The notes beneath the pieces are model-generated. The model did no database searches, had not been told where the DNA came from, and saw nothing but the letters and a program-made list of their open reading frames with translations. From SG8-30 sp964406445 (lineage in GTDB: Bacteria > Pseudomonadota > Gammaproteobacteria > Steroidobacterales > Steroidobacteraceae): 64,000 nucleotides of DNA. Positions 1 to 9,301 of this stretch are shown one piece after another. Made by a program: the position numbers and the translations under genes. The stretch is taken from positions 1 to 64,000 of the forward strand of contig CAYORU010000002.1 in assembly GCA_964406445.1 (NCBI GenBank), written 5' to 3'. How positions within the stretch are numbered: position 1 is the first letter of the stretch; each line of letters begins with the position of its first letter.

Positions 1-2
1 GC

Positions 3-251
3 GCTGGATGGCGCTGGGCCGCCGCCGGCGCCGCGGCGGCCGCGGCCGCCGTGGCTGCGTGGCTCGCGTTGCCGCCGGCCGCGCCCGATCACGAGGCCGA
101 CTACCGGCTCGCGCTCGCCGTCGCGGCCGGATTCAGCGGCGGCACCCCGACCGACCGCTGGCTGGAGTCGATCCCTTCCGCACCGCTCTCCGGCCTGCCG
201 TCGCTGCCGGCCGTCGAGCATCCGATGATTCCCGAGGAGACCCTGCTGTGA
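3..251 (+). CDS. C-terminal part of an unidentified membrane-anchored protein
   Basis: The reading frame is open from the left edge of the window, so the N-terminus is missing. What remains is an alanine-rich hydrophobic stretch (one likely membrane segment, about the first 22 visible residues) followed by a roughly 60-residue polar tail ending in PEETLL. The layout, cytoplasmic part, one helix, short periplasmic tail, would suit an anti-sigma-factor-like protein. The next gene, a Spy/CpxP-like periplasmic protein, is coupled to it through a GTGA stop/start overlap. No family motif is visible, so the function is left open. Confidence 0.55.
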   Translation, partial: AGWRWAAAGAAAAAAAVAAWLALPPAAPDHEADYRLALAVAAGFSGGTPTDRWLESIPSAPLSGLPSLPAVEHPMIPEETLL

Positions 252-676
252 ACGCGCTCTCGAAGATGCTGTCCGCCTGCGCCTTGATCCTGCTGGCCGG
301 CGTGGCCCATGCCGAAGGCAAGGACGACTGGCTGCGCGGCAAGCTGTTCCCGCCGGACGTGATCATGAAGCACCAGTCCGCCCTCGCGCTGACCGACGCC
401 CAGCGCAAGACCATCCGGGCCGAGCTCACCGCGCTGCAGGGCAAGGTGGCCACCGTGGACTGGGACATCATGGAGGCCGGCCTCGAGGTGCAGGAGCAGA
501 TCTCGAGGCTGCCCGTCGACCGCGCCGCGGTGCTGGCGAGGGCCGAGCGGGTGTTCGAGGCCGAGAACCGCAAGAAGCGCGCCTGGCTCGAGATGCTCAT
601 CAACATCAAGAACCAGCTGACGCCGGAACAGGTGGCCTATCTCGCGAAGGTCGCCGCCGAGGAGCCGCCCAAATGA
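248..676 (+). CDS. Spy/CpxP-like periplasmic protein (LTxxQ family)
   Basis: About 142 residues. A signal peptide (hydrophobic SACALILLAGVAHA) is followed by an all-helical, charged mature protein with LTDAQRK near residue 50 and LTPEQ near the C-terminus. These are the LTxxQ-type repeats of Spy/CpxP and periplasmic metal-sensor proteins, which act as small chaperones or stress sensors. I chose GTG at 248 because it overlaps the preceding stop (GTGA) and places the signal peptide at the N-terminus; the frame stays open further upstream but loses that feature. Its end overlaps the DUF1800 gene by 4 bases (ATGA), so the genes look like one operon. The family call is good; the exact role is unknown. 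Confidence 0.75.
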   Translation: MNALSKMLSACALILLAGVAHAEGKDDWLRGKLFPPDVIMKHQSALALTDAQRKTIRAELTALQGKVATVDWDIMEAGLEVQEQISRLPVDRAAVLARAERVFEAENRKKRAWLEMLINIKNQLTPEQVAYLAKVAAEEPPK

Positions 677-2295
677 CGCACAGGATCGCGGTTCTCGCCC
701 TGGCCGCGACGCTCGCCGCCTGCGGCGGTGGCGGGGGCGGTGGTAGCGGGGGCGGTTCGGGTGGCGGCGCGACGCCGCCCCCGCCGCCGGCGATCACGCG
801 GCAGGACGCGGCGCGCTTCCTGCGCCAGGCCAGCTTCGGGCCGACCGCGGCCGCGATCGACCGCGTGGTCCAGCTCGGCTACGAGGGTTGGATCGATGCC
901 GAACTCGCCCGGCCCGCCTCGCTGCACACGCCCCACCTCAAGTCGCAGGGCGGCACGCCGACGCAGGCGGGGCGCCTCGAGGCCTGGGCGCGCTTCGCGG
1001 TCACCGGCGAGGACCAGCTGCGCCAGCGCGTCGCCTTCGCGCTGTCGCAGATCCTGGTGGTCAGCGAGCGCAGCGCGCTCGGCCAGTTTCCGCTGGCGCT
1101 GTCCACCTACTACGACCTGCTGGTCACGAACGCCTTCGGCAACTACCGCGAGCTCATGGAGCAGGTCACCCTGAACCCCGCGATGGGGGTCTACCTCAGC
1201 ATGCTCGGCAACCAGAAGCCGGACGCGGCCCGCAACATCCGGCCCGACGAGAACTACGCGCGCGAGCTGATGCAGCTCTTCACCATCGGCCTCGTCGAAC
1301 TGGGGCCCGACGGCAGCGTGCGCCGCGACGGGCAGGGCCAGCCGGTCCCGACCTACGACCAGGCGACCATCGAAGGCTTCGCGCACGTCTTCACCGGCTG
1401 GAACTTCGCCGGGACGCTGCAGGCCGGCCGGCCGACCTTCGACTTCGAGCGGCCGATGGAGCCGATCGAGATCCTGCACGACCGCGGCATGAAGCGGCTG
1501 CTTCGCGGCGCGGTGCTGCCGGCGGGCCAGGACGCGCGCACCGACCTCGAGGCGGCGCTCGACAACATCTTCGCCCATCCCAACGTCGGACCGTTCGTCG
1601 CCCGGCAGCTGATCCAGCGGCTGGTGGCGAGCAATCCCTCGCCGGACTACGTCCGCCGCGTCGCCGCGCGCTTCGACGACAATGGCCGCGGCGTGCGCGG
1701 CGACCTCGGCGCCGTGGTGCGCGCGGTGCTGCTCGACGCCGAGGCGCGCAACCCGCCGGCGGGCTCGGCCGGGCGCCTCGAGGAGCCGCTGATCCGCGTC
1801 ATGGCGCTGTGGCGCGCCTTCGGCGCGCGCTCGGCGAGCGGCCGCTATCCGCTCGGGTTCATCGACTTCCTGATCGAGCAGGGCCCGCTGCGGGCGCCCT
1901 CGGTCTTCAACTTCTACCGCCCGGACTATGCGCCGCCCGGCGAGATGCGCGAGCTCGGCCTGGTCGCGCCGGAGATGCAGATCACGCACGAGGCGACGAC
2001 CGCGGGCCTCGCCAACGTGCTCGCGATCTGGACCTTCGTCTACAACTCCGGCAACGCCGACCTGCGGCCCGAGGACGTGTACATCGACCTCGCCGCGGAG
2101 TCGGCGCTGGCGGGCGATCCGGGGCGCCTCGTCGACGCGGTCGCCGCGAAGCTGACCGGCGGCGCGATCTCGGCGGGGCTTCGCGCGGAGCTCGTCGCCA
2201 TGGTCGAGCGCTTCCCCTCGAACCTCGGCACCGCGCGCGCGGCCGAGGCCGTCCACGGCATCGTGACCGCGCCCGAGTACGCGGTCCTGAGGTGA
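673..2295 (+). CDS. DUF1800 family lipoprotein
   Basis: 540 residues. The N-terminus is a lipoprotein signal with lipobox LAAC (Cys17), then a poly-Gly/Ser linker to about residue 35, then a DUF1800 domain: ARFLRQASFGPT near the start, NYARELMQLFTIG in the middle, and FNFYRPDYAPPGEM in the C-terminal third. DUF1800 proteins are exported, of unknown biochemical function, and nearly always paired with a DUF1501 protein, as here 3 bases downstream. They are common in environmental Gram-negative bacteria. Outer-membrane or periplasmic location is inferred from the lipobox. Confidence 0.88.
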   Translation: MTHRIAVLALAATLAACGGGGGGGSGGGSGGGATPPPPPAITRQDAARFLRQASFGPTAAAIDRVVQLGYEGWIDAELARPASLHTPHLKSQGGTPTQAGRLEAWARFAVTGEDQLRQRVAFALSQILVVSERSALGQFPLALSTYYDLLVTNAFGNYRELMEQVTLNPAMGVYLSMLGNQKPDAARNIRPDENYARELMQLFTIGLVELGPDGSVRRDGQGQPVPTYDQATIEGFAHVFTGWNFAGTLQAGRPTFDFERPMEPIEILHDRGMKRLLRGAVLPAGQDARTDLEAALDNIFAHPNVGPFVARQLIQRLVASNPSPDYVRRVAARFDDNGRGVRGDLGAVVRAVLLDAEARNPPAGSAGRLEEPLIRVMALWRAFGARSASGRYPLGFIDFLIEQGPLRAPSVFNFYRPDYAPPGEMRELGLVAPEMQITHEATTAGLANVLAIWTFVYNSGNADLRPEDVYIDLAAESALAGDPGRLVDAVAAKLTGGAISAGLRAELVAMVERFPSNLGTARAAEAVHGIVTAPEYAVLR

Positions 2296-2298
2296 GCC

Positions 2299-3660
2299 AT
2301 GAGCACCCGTGATCCCCGGCCGTTCGCCATCGACCGCCGCCGCTTCATCGCCGCCGCCGGCGCCGGCCTCGCCGGCGCCTCGCTCGGTTTCGCCCGCCCG
2401 GCCGGCGCCGCCTTCGAAGACTTCCGCGCGCTGGTCTGCGTGTTCCTGTTCGGCGGCAACGACGCCTTCAACATGGTGGTGCCGCGGAGCGCGGCCGAGC
2501 ACGACGTGTATGCCCGATCGAGGCAGAACCTCGCGATCGGCCGCGACGTGCTGCTGCCGATCGAGCCGCTCACGAGCGACGGCGCCCAGTACGGCCTGCA
2601 CCCGCGGATGGGCGCGCTGAGGCCGTCCTTCGACGCCGGGCGGCTCGCGGTCGTCGCCAACGTCGGGCCGCTGGTGCAGCCGGTCACGCGCGACCAGTTC
2701 CTGGCGCGGGCCGTGCCGGTGCCGCCGCAGCTCTTCTCTCACAACGACCAGCAGGACCAGTGGCAGACGGCCAAGGGCCTGCGCGAGCTGCAGACCGGCT
2801 GGGCCGGCCGGGCCGCCGACCTGATCGCCGCAGAGCTCCCCGGGCAGGCGCTGCCGGTCAACGTCTCGCTGGCCGGCACCAGCGTGTTCCAGATCGGCGT
2901 GGATGCCTCGCCCTACGCGATCGGCAGCGACGGCGCGCCCACCTTCATCGCCCTCACCAACCCGCAGGCGGGCTTCTATGCGGAGCGCCGCGCGATGTTC
3001 GAGCGCCTGCTCGCGGTCCGCCAGCCGAGCCCGGTGGGTCGCGCCCTGACCGCAGTGCAGGCCCGCTCGCTCGAGCTGGCGGGCGTGGTCAACGGCGCGC
3101 TCGGCGCGGCGCCGCCGATCGCCACGCCCTTCCCGGGCAGCCCGCTCGCGGCCCAGCTGGCCGCCGTGGCGCGGCTCATCGCGGTGCGCGACCGGCTCGG
3201 CATGCGCCGGCAGGTGTTCCTCGTGGCGGCCGGCGGCTTCGACACCCACGACGACCAGAACCAGCTGCAGCCGAACCTGCTCGGCGACGTCGCCGACAGC
3301 CTCGCCGCCTTCGACGCCGCGCTGCTCGAGCTCGGCGTCGCGCAGGACGTGGTCGCCTTCACGCAGTCGGATTTCGGCCGCACGCTGACGAGCAACGGCG
3401 ACGGCACGGACCACGGCTGGGGCGCGCACCAGCTGGTGCTCGGCGGCGCCGTCGCGGGGCGGGAGATCTACGGGAGGATGCCGCGGCTCGAGATCGGCGG
3501 CCCCGACGACGTCGGCGGCGGGCGGATCGTGCCGACGCTCTCGGTCGACCAGTATGCGGCGACGCTGCTCAGGTGGTTCGGCCTCGGCGAGGCGCAGCTC
3601 GACGCGGTGCTGCCGAACCTGGGCAATTTCCCGGCGCGGGACGTGGGCTTCGTCGCCTAA
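2299..3660 (+). CDS. DUF1501 family Tat-exported protein
   Basis: 453 residues. The N-terminus has a twin-arginine motif (RRRF at residues 13-16) and a hydrophobic Ala/Gly stretch ending in AGAA near residue 38, so export by the Tat system is likely. The body carries the DUF1501 hallmarks FGGNDAFNMVVP near residue 50, GGFDTHDDQ about residue 310, and FGRTLTSNGDGTDHGWG about residue 355. DUF1501 belongs to the alkaline-phosphatase/sulfatase-like fold. It is the standard partner of the upstream DUF1800 gene, and the substrate is unknown. The gene ends 16 bases from the convergent TonB receptor gene. Confidence 0.9.
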   Translation: MSTRDPRPFAIDRRRFIAAAGAGLAGASLGFARPAGAAFEDFRALVCVFLFGGNDAFNMVVPRSAAEHDVYARSRQNLAIGRDVLLPIEPLTSDGAQYGLHPRMGALRPSFDAGRLAVVANVGPLVQPVTRDQFLARAVPVPPQLFSHNDQQDQWQTAKGLRELQTGWAGRAADLIAAELPGQALPVNVSLAGTSVFQIGVDASPYAIGSDGAPTFIALTNPQAGFYAERRAMFERLLAVRQPSPVGRALTAVQARSLELAGVVNGALGAAPPIATPFPGSPLAAQLAAVARLIAVRDRLGMRRQVFLVAAGGFDTHDDQNQLQPNLLGDVADSLAAFDAALLELGVAQDVVAFTQSDFGRTLTSNGDGTDHGWGAHQLVLGGAVAGREIYGRMPRLEIGGPDDVGGGRIVPTLSVDQYAATLLRWFGLGEAQLDAVLPNLGNFPARDVGFVA

Positions 3661-3676
3661 CGCTGCGTCGCGGCGT

Positions 3677-5953
3677 TCAGGGGAAGGTCCACTTCACCCC
3701 GACCAGCGCGTAGCGGGGAATCCAGGTCTCGACCTCGCCCACGAGCGCGGCCGCTCCGCCGAGGTCCTCCACGGCGTAGGCGGTGCAGCAGAGGTTCTCC
3801 TGGCCGAACAGGTTGCTGACCTCCGCGAATACGTTGAGAGCGCCGATCGGGAGTGGGCGTGTCCAGCTCGCCCTCAGGTCCAGCGCCCGCGCGTCGGGCC
3901 AGGACTGCGCATTCCGCGGCGAGAGCCCCGACTGCAGGTCCAGGGTGTTGCGGCGCCAGCCGCTGTTCCAGCGGCCGTTGGCCGACAGCTGCCACGGCAT
4001 CCGTGTCCAGGCCACGCCGAGCACGATCGCGTGCTTCTGGTTCCAGCTGCGCGCCGACTCGAAGCCGGGAAACTCGTCGGTGGCCTCGGACCAGGCATAG
4101 GCGAGCCAGGCCGACCAGGTGCGTCCAGGCTCCCACCGTCCCGACAGCTCGGTTCCGTAGACGCGCGATGACTCGGGCGCGATCCGCAGCCGGTCGGGTT
4201 CGATCTCGGTGAGGATCGAGCGAGGGTCGAGCACGTTCTCCCACGCGGGCAGCACGCGCCCGATGCGCTTGTCGAAGGCCTCGAGCCTGAGCACCGCGTC
4301 GCGCGAGACGCGGCGCTCCAGCGCGAGCACCGCCTGGGTCGCGCGGGCCGGGACGTGGAACCCGGCCTCGCCGTCGGCAACCTGCAGTTCGTCCGGACGC
4401 TGCGCCTGCGCGAGCCGTCCCCAGGAGAGTCGCAGCACGGTGTCCTCGTCCAGCGCGTACTGCGCGGCGACGCGCGGCGAGAGCTGGTCCTCGGCGAAGC
4501 CGCCGGAGTAGCGCTGCGCATCCCAGCGCAGCCCGAAGTCCAGCGTGAGTCGTTCCGAAGCCGTGACCTGCAGGCTGGCTGCAGCCGCGTAGGCGTTGCC
4601 TCCGGCGCGAAGCCGGGCCGCGTCTTCGATCGACGCCGGCCGGCCGAGCGCCTGCGCGAGCAGAGGCTCGAAGGCTGCGCTGCGCGCGAAGTCGAAGCGC
4701 GCCTCGTGCTCCTGCCACTCCCCGTGGAGCCGCAGCCGCCAGCGTTCGCCCGGCACCGAGAGGCCGACGACCGCGCTCACCGTCTCCGCATCGCGGCGGT
4801 CCTCGAGCGATCCGTCGACGCTGCCGGGTCGGGCGAGTTCTCCCTGGCGGCGGCTGTCGCGCGCACTGTGGGCGAGCGTGCCCTCGAGCACCGCGCCCCC
4901 GGGCAGGGGCCAGACCCCGCGCAGCCAGGCGCTCCGGTCGCGATAGCGCGCGCGGGCGCGCTCCGTACCGTCGGCGAGGTCGAGACGGAGGCTGTCGTCG
5001 AGCGAGAGCAGGCCGCCGACGAGCTCGCCGCCGTCCGCCAGCTCGACGCGCAGCCGCGCCAGCGCGTCGGCGAACTGCGGCTGGCCGGAGCGCTTGTCGG
5101 CGAGTTCGAGCAGGTCGTTGACGACGCTCCTGCGGTAGGCCCCGAGCCATTCGACGGGGCGGTCCTCGAGGCGTCCCTGGGACAGCGCGTGGGCGTAGAG
5201 CAGCGACAGGCCGAGTTCGTGGCGATCGCGGCCCGACCACTCGCGCGGCGTCATGTCGAGGACGCCCGAGAGACGGTTGCCGTAGCGCGGCGGCGGGACG
5301 CCGCTGTAGAAGTCCACGCGTCCGATCGCGCCGGGGTCCAGCATGCCGAGCGGCGCGTAGAAGTCCTTGAAGTGGTAGGGCTCGAACAGCGGCGCGCCGT
5401 CGAAGTAGACGGCGACCTCGTTCTCGTAGCCTCCCCGCACGTGCGCGCGCGCAGTCAGGCCGTTGCTCGCGATGCCCGGCAGGTAGCGCACGACCCGCAT
5501 CGCGTCCTGGTCGATGCCCGGCAGCGCCTCGAGGTCCTCGCCGCGCAGCTCGGCGAGCACCAGGCCGCGCTCGGTATCCAGCCGGTAGCGGCTGGCGTAG
5601 ACCCTGACTTCGGCGAGCTCCGTTCCGGGCACCGCGGCGGGGGGTTGCGCCGGCGCCGGCCGGCCGCGGGCGATGACCGCGAACACGCCGGGCTGCACCT
5701 GCTCGAGGGCGAGCCCGTGCGGCGCCAGCATTCGAGACGCGCGCTCCTCGAGGGTGCCCGGGCCGGGATCCTCGACCACCCGCAGCGCCGGATCGACCAC
5801 GGCGTCGCTGAAGACGACCCGGAATCCTTCGCGGACGAGTTGCTCGAGCGCCTCGGTGAGTGGCTGGCCCGGCTCGGCGGCGACGGCGGTGAAGGCGAGG
5901 CAGGACAGGGCGGCCGCCCACAGGCCGGCCCCCTGCGCGGCGGCGAGAGGCAT
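3677..5953 (-). CDS. TonB-dependent receptor with N-terminal STN signalling domain
   Basis: 758 residues. A signal peptide ends at about residue 26 (TAVAA). An STN domain of about 70 residues follows (EALEQLVREGFRVVFSDAVV...), the region by which FecA-type transducers contact an anti-sigma factor. The plug domain starts at ELAEVRVYA and includes HVRGGYENEVAVYFDG; the beta-barrel ends in an aromatic C-terminus (ALVGVKWTFP). It lies downstream of a FecR-like gene and an ECF sigma gene on the same strand. By analogy with Fec/Fox systems it should import a ligand and induce its own operon. The ligand is unknown; ferric chelate or carbohydrate are both possible. Confidence 0.9.
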   Translation of the reverse strand: MPLAAAQGAGLWAAALSCLAFTAVAAEPGQPLTEALEQLVREGFRVVFSDAVVDPALRVVEDPGPGTLEERASRMLAPHGLALEQVQPGVFAVIARGRPAPAQPPAAVPGTELAEVRVYASRYRLDTERGLVLAELRGEDLEALPGIDQDAMRVVRYLPGIASNGLTARAHVRGGYENEVAVYFDGAPLFEPYHFKDFYAPLGMLDPGAIGRVDFYSGVPPPRYGNRLSGVLDMTPREWSGRDRHELGLSLLYAHALSQGRLEDRPVEWLGAYRRSVVNDLLELADKRSGQPQFADALARLRVELADGGELVGGLLSLDDSLRLDLADGTERARARYRDRSAWLRGVWPLPGGAVLEGTLAHSARDSRRQGELARPGSVDGSLEDRRDAETVSAVVGLSVPGERWRLRLHGEWQEHEARFDFARSAAFEPLLAQALGRPASIEDAARLRAGGNAYAAAASLQVTASERLTLDFGLRWDAQRYSGGFAEDQLSPRVAAQYALDEDTVLRLSWGRLAQAQRPDELQVADGEAGFHVPARATQAVLALERRVSRDAVLRLEAFDKRIGRVLPAWENVLDPRSILTEIEPDRLRIAPESSRVYGTELSGRWEPGRTWSAWLAYAWSEATDEFPGFESARSWNQKHAIVLGVAWTRMPWQLSANGRWNSGWRRNTLDLQSGLSPRNAQSWPDARALDLRASWTRPLPIGALNVFAEVSNLFGQENLCCTAYAVEDLGGAAALVGEVETWIPRYALVGVKWTFP

Positions 5954-5980
5954 GGCCGGAGGCTAGCACGCCGCCCCCTG

Positions 5981-6982
5981 TCAGCGGACCTCGTGCATGC
6001 CGAGCTCGATCCGGCCGGGCGACCGGCGGACGCCGAGGTTGGTCGAGGCGGCGACGACCTCGAGCGCCGCCTCCGGCGCAAGACCCTCCACCGATCCGCT
6101 CAACACGATCGACGGCGCGCGCCGGCTCAGTTCGGCGGATTCGAACTCGACCTGACGGCCGGTCTCGCGCGCATACCACGCGAGGAACTCGGCGAGCGGG
6201 CGGCCGTCGATGGTCACGGGCGTCGGGAGCGCCGCGATCCAGCCGAAGCGGCGGGACGCGTCGGCCACCGTGCCGCGCTCGACCGGTTCGCCTGGACGGA
6301 GCCGGAGCAGTTCACCGGCGCCCGCCGCGAGCGCACCCTCGCGCGCAGAGACCTGCACGCGACCTTCGCGGACGGCGACCTCCACGACTGTGGCGCCGTG
6401 TACGACTTCGTACTGGGTCCCGAGGTGGCGGACCTCGCCGAGGGCGGTTGCGACCACGAGAGGCTGGTCGGCGCCGGGCAAGGAGTCCACGAAGAGGCGC
6501 CCGCCGCCCAACTCGACCCGGGCAGCATCCACCACGACGGCACTCGTCCCCGCGGCGAGCCTGAGGTTCAGGCCGGGGCCGAGCCGAAGCAGGGCGCCCG
6601 CCGAGCCTGTCGCCACGATGGAATCGCCCGCGGCGACGCTGCCGCCGGGCGCGAGCGCCGCGCCGTCGACGGCCAGCGCGCCCCGCTCGAGCGAGGCCAC
6701 CTCCGGTCGGTCCGCGGGTCGCTGGGTGGCGAGCCAGCCGAAAGTTGCGGCGACGCCGGCAACCAGCAGGCTCGCCGCCACGGCGAGGCGCCGCGCCGGC
6801 GGCCGCCGGATCGCGGCGAGCCAGGCGGTTTTACGGCGAGTGGCGACGGCCGCCCGCCACTCGGCCTCAACGGCGGCGCGGGCGCGCTCGCGGGCGTCGG
6901 CGCCCGGCTCGCGCGGCAGCGCCTGGCGCACCAGCGCCGCGACTTCGGCCTCGGCTTGCGGGCTTCCCCATTCCTCGGTCAT
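5981..6982 (-). CDS. FecR-like anti-sigma factor
   Basis: 333 residues, read from the ATG that overlaps the sigma-factor stop (ATGA); the frame is open further upstream but only as a shadow of the sigma gene. A cytoplasmic N-terminal part (residues 1-60) would bind the sigma factor. One membrane helix follows at about 64-85 (RLAVAASLLVAGVAATFGWL), then a periplasmic FecR domain (LRLAAGTSAVVV, LGTQYEVVHGATVVEVAVREGRVQV) and a C-terminal STN-like region (PLAEFLAWYARETG...). It should hold the sigma factor inactive until the STN domain of the neighbouring TonB receptor signals ligand. Confidence 0.88.
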   Translation of the reverse strand: MTEEWGSPQAEAEVAALVRQALPREPGADARERARAAVEAEWRAAVATRRKTAWLAAIRRPPARRLAVAASLLVAGVAATFGWLATQRPADRPEVASLERGALAVDGAALAPGGSVAAGDSIVATGSAGALLRLGPGLNLRLAAGTSAVVVDAARVELGGGRLFVDSLPGADQPLVVATALGEVRHLGTQYEVVHGATVVEVAVREGRVQVSAREGALAAGAGELLRLRPGEPVERGTVADASRRFGWIAALPTPVTIDGRPLAEFLAWYARETGRQVEFESAELSRRAPSIVLSGSVEGLAPEAALEVVAASTNLGVRRSPGRIELGMHEVR

Positions 6983-7584
6983 GGCAACAACCCGCTCATG
7001 TCGAGTCCACGGGCGGCGAGCGCCGCGCGGAACGCAGCACGCGCCCGCGCGAGAATCGATTGCGCCGCCTCGAAGCTGGTTCCGAGCTCGTGCGCAATGC
7101 GCTCGACCGGCCAGTCCTCGAGGTACTTCCACTCGAGCGCCTCGCCGTAGCGCCCGGGCAGCTCGTCGAGCACCTCGCGGATGAGCAGCGACGCGTCGCG
7201 GGCCTGCACGGAATCGACCGGCGAGGCGGCGGGGTCCGCCACGGCCTCGGCCCGGGCGCGGGAGCGCTCGTGGGCGTCCATCGGCTCGGTCCGCGCCGCT
7301 TCGCGTCCCGCTGCCTCGAACATGTCCGCGAGCTCGTTGCGGCAGATCCTGGCCAGCCAGGTGAACAGCGCGGCATCGCCGCGCCAGCGGTCGAGCGCGC
7401 GCATCGCCCGGCACAGCGCACGCTGCGCGGCCTCCTCGGCAAGGCTGGCGTTCCCTGCGGTCCGGGAGAGGGCGAATCGATATAGGCGGCCGAAGTACTC
7501 ATCGAAGAACGCCTGGAAGGCCCTTTCGTCGCCGTCGAGCAGCCGCCCGACAAGTTGCCGATCGTCATCGAGTCCCATCGGCAC
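6979..7584 (-). CDS. ECF RNA polymerase sigma factor (FecI-like)
   Basis: 201 residues. Region 2 lies in the N-terminal half (FDEYFGRLYRFALSRT, then DAALFTWLARICRNELAD for the -10 contact and core binding). Region 4 is in the C-terminal half (LDELPGRYGEALEWKYLEDW, VERIAHELGTSFEAAQSILA, the -35 helix-turn-helix). It is translationally coupled to the FecR gene by a 4-base overlap. The start could also be the Met at residue 3. Expected role: transcription of the downstream STN-TonB receptor gene. Confidence 0.88.
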   Translation of the reverse strand: MPMGLDDDRQLVGRLLDGDERAFQAFFDEYFGRLYRFALSRTAGNASLAEEAAQRALCRAMRALDRWRGDAALFTWLARICRNELADMFEAAGREAARTEPMDAHERSRARAEAVADPAASPVDSVQARDASLLIREVLDELPGRYGEALEWKYLEDWPVERIAHELGTSFEAAQSILARARAAFRAALAARGLDMSGLLP

Positions 7585-7663
7585 GAGGTTAGACGGCGCG
7601 TCCGAGGCGAATCAATCCCGGCGATCGGCGAATGATCCTCCGGCGCCGCGCCGTCCAACGGGC

Positions 7664-9298
7664 ATGAAGCACAGGGTGGCCTGCCTCCTCCTGACGGGGG
7701 CGCTGTCGGGGATCGCGCTGGAGAGCGCTGCGGACGTGGCGCCTGTGCCGTCCGGGGGCACAGACCCGGACCGGGCCGGCGAGGCCGCCCGCGTCGGCCA
7801 CATCATCATCCGGCTCGACGACATATTCGACGCGGACGACGAGCGCGAGAACGGGCCGCTCTACCGGGCCGCCAATCGCCTGCACATCGACACCCGCGAA
7901 TCGGCGGTGCGCGCGCAGCTGCTCTTCGCCGAGGGCGACGCATACTCGCGCCGCCTGCTCGAGGAAACCGAGCGCAACCTCCGCAGGCTGCGCTTCATCA
8001 CCGAGCCGACGGTCCGGCCGGTCTCGTATCACGGCGGCGTCGTCGACGTGGAGGTGCACGCGCGTGACGTGTGGACCTTCAACCCGGGCGTCTCGGTCGG
8101 ACGCGCCGGCGGCGAGAACAGCGGCGGATTCGGCGTCGAGGACCTGAACCTGCTCGGCACCGGCAAGCAGCTGTCGTTCGGGCTGTCGACCGACGTCGAC
8201 CGCAGCAGCGTGCTGGTCGGCTGGCACGACCCCAACGTCTTCGGCAGCCGCTGGACCGACACCGTCGAACTTGTCGACAGCGACGACGGCTACCGGCGGG
8301 CGCTGGCGGTCGAGCGGCCGTTCTTCTCGCTGTCGACGCGGTGGAGCGCTGGCCTTTCAATGGAGTCCGACAAGCACGAGCAGGACCGCTACGCCTTGGG
8401 CAAGGTACAGGACACCTACGGCGTGGAGCAGCGGATCGCCGATGTCCATTACGGCTGGTCGCCGGGGTCGCGCGAGGGCTGGACGCGGCGCGTCTCCGCA
8501 GGTTTCCGCTACGACGAGTCGACCTTCTCGGCGCTCGCGGACACGGGTCCGACGGGCGTGCCGGCAGACCGCAAGCTGGCCTATCCCTACGCCCGGCTCG
8601 AACTGATCGAGGACGGCTACACGGTCACCCGCAACCAGGACCAGATCGGGCGCACCGAGGACGTCAATTTCGGACGCCACCTCGAGCTGCAGGTCGGCCT
8701 CGCGGCCTCCGCCTTCGGCGCCGACCGGACCGCGGGAATCCTCGGCGCCTCGGCGAGCCGGGGCTGGCGGCTGTCGGAGGACAAGTCGGCGTTCGCCGAC
8801 CTCGGCCTCGGCACGAGGCTGGAATCGGGCGGCCTCGCGGACTCAACGCTGTCGGGAAGCGCGCGCTACTACTGGCGCACGAGCCCGGCCTCGATGCTCT
8901 ACGTCGGCCTGTCGGGCGACGTCGGGCACGCGCTCGACGGCGATCACGACCTGCTGCTCGGCGGCGACAACGGCTTGCGGGGCTATCCGCTGCGCTACCA
9001 GGCCGGCAGCGCGCGTGCGCTCTTGACGGTGGAGGAGCGCGTGTTCACGGACTGGTATCCCTTCCGCCTCGTCCACGTCGGCGGCGCCGTCTTCGCGGAC
9101 GTCGGCCGCACCTGGGGGCGCGACTCACTGGGCACGCCGAACCTCGGCCTGCTCAAGGACGTCGGCTTCGGGCTGCGCTTCGGCAATGCCCGCTCCGCCC
9201 TAGGCAACGTCCTGCACCTCGACTTCGCGTTCCCGCTGGACGGCGGTTCCTCGATCAGCGACGTGCAGGTCGTCCTCAAGACCCACAAGAGCTTCTGA
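7664..9298 (+). CDS. Omp85/BamA-like outer-membrane barrel protein
   Basis: 544 residues from ATG 7664; the frame is open upstream but the signal peptide (MKHRVACLLLTGALSG...) fixes this start. The periplasmic part has a POTRA-like unit (LLEETERNLRRLRFITEPTV... VDVEVHARDVWTFNPGVSVG, residues 70-150). The rest is an alternating, aromatic beta-barrel with the Omp85-type ending GGDNGLRGYP about residue 435 and a C-terminal Phe (THKSF). With only about one POTRA it is closer to TamA/ShlB-type or bacterial surface-antigen proteins than to BamA. It is 3 bases upstream of the LtaS-like gene, suggesting a joint envelope function, which is inferred. Confidence 0.75.
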   Translation: MKHRVACLLLTGALSGIALESAADVAPVPSGGTDPDRAGEAARVGHIIIRLDDIFDADDERENGPLYRAANRLHIDTRESAVRAQLLFAEGDAYSRRLLEETERNLRRLRFITEPTVRPVSYHGGVVDVEVHARDVWTFNPGVSVGRAGGENSGGFGVEDLNLLGTGKQLSFGLSTDVDRSSVLVGWHDPNVFGSRWTDTVELVDSDDGYRRALAVERPFFSLSTRWSAGLSMESDKHEQDRYALGKVQDTYGVEQRIADVHYGWSPGSREGWTRRVSAGFRYDESTFSALADTGPTGVPADRKLAYPYARLELIEDGYTVTRNQDQIGRTEDVNFGRHLELQVGLAASAFGADRTAGILGASASRGWRLSEDKSAFADLGLGTRLESGGLADSTLSGSARYYWRTSPASMLYVGLSGDVGHALDGDHDLLLGGDNGLRGYPLRYQAGSARALLTVEERVFTDWYPFRLVHVGGAVFADVGRTWGRDSLGTPNLGLLKDVGFGLRFGNARSALGNVLHLDFAFPLDGGSSISDVQVVLKTHKSF

Positions 9299-9301
9299 GC
9301 C

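Noticed and set aside
637..3429. Long minus-strand open frame (about 930 codons) opposite DUF1800/DUF1501
   Set aside because: Low-complexity Arg/Ala/Gly/Val product with no motif; it lies antisense to two recognisable proteins. Such shadow frames are expected in very GC-rich DNA.
4355..7150. Plus-strand open frame of about 931 codons
   Set aside because: Antisense to the TonB receptor and FecR genes, which have signal peptides and domain motifs; the plus-strand product has none.
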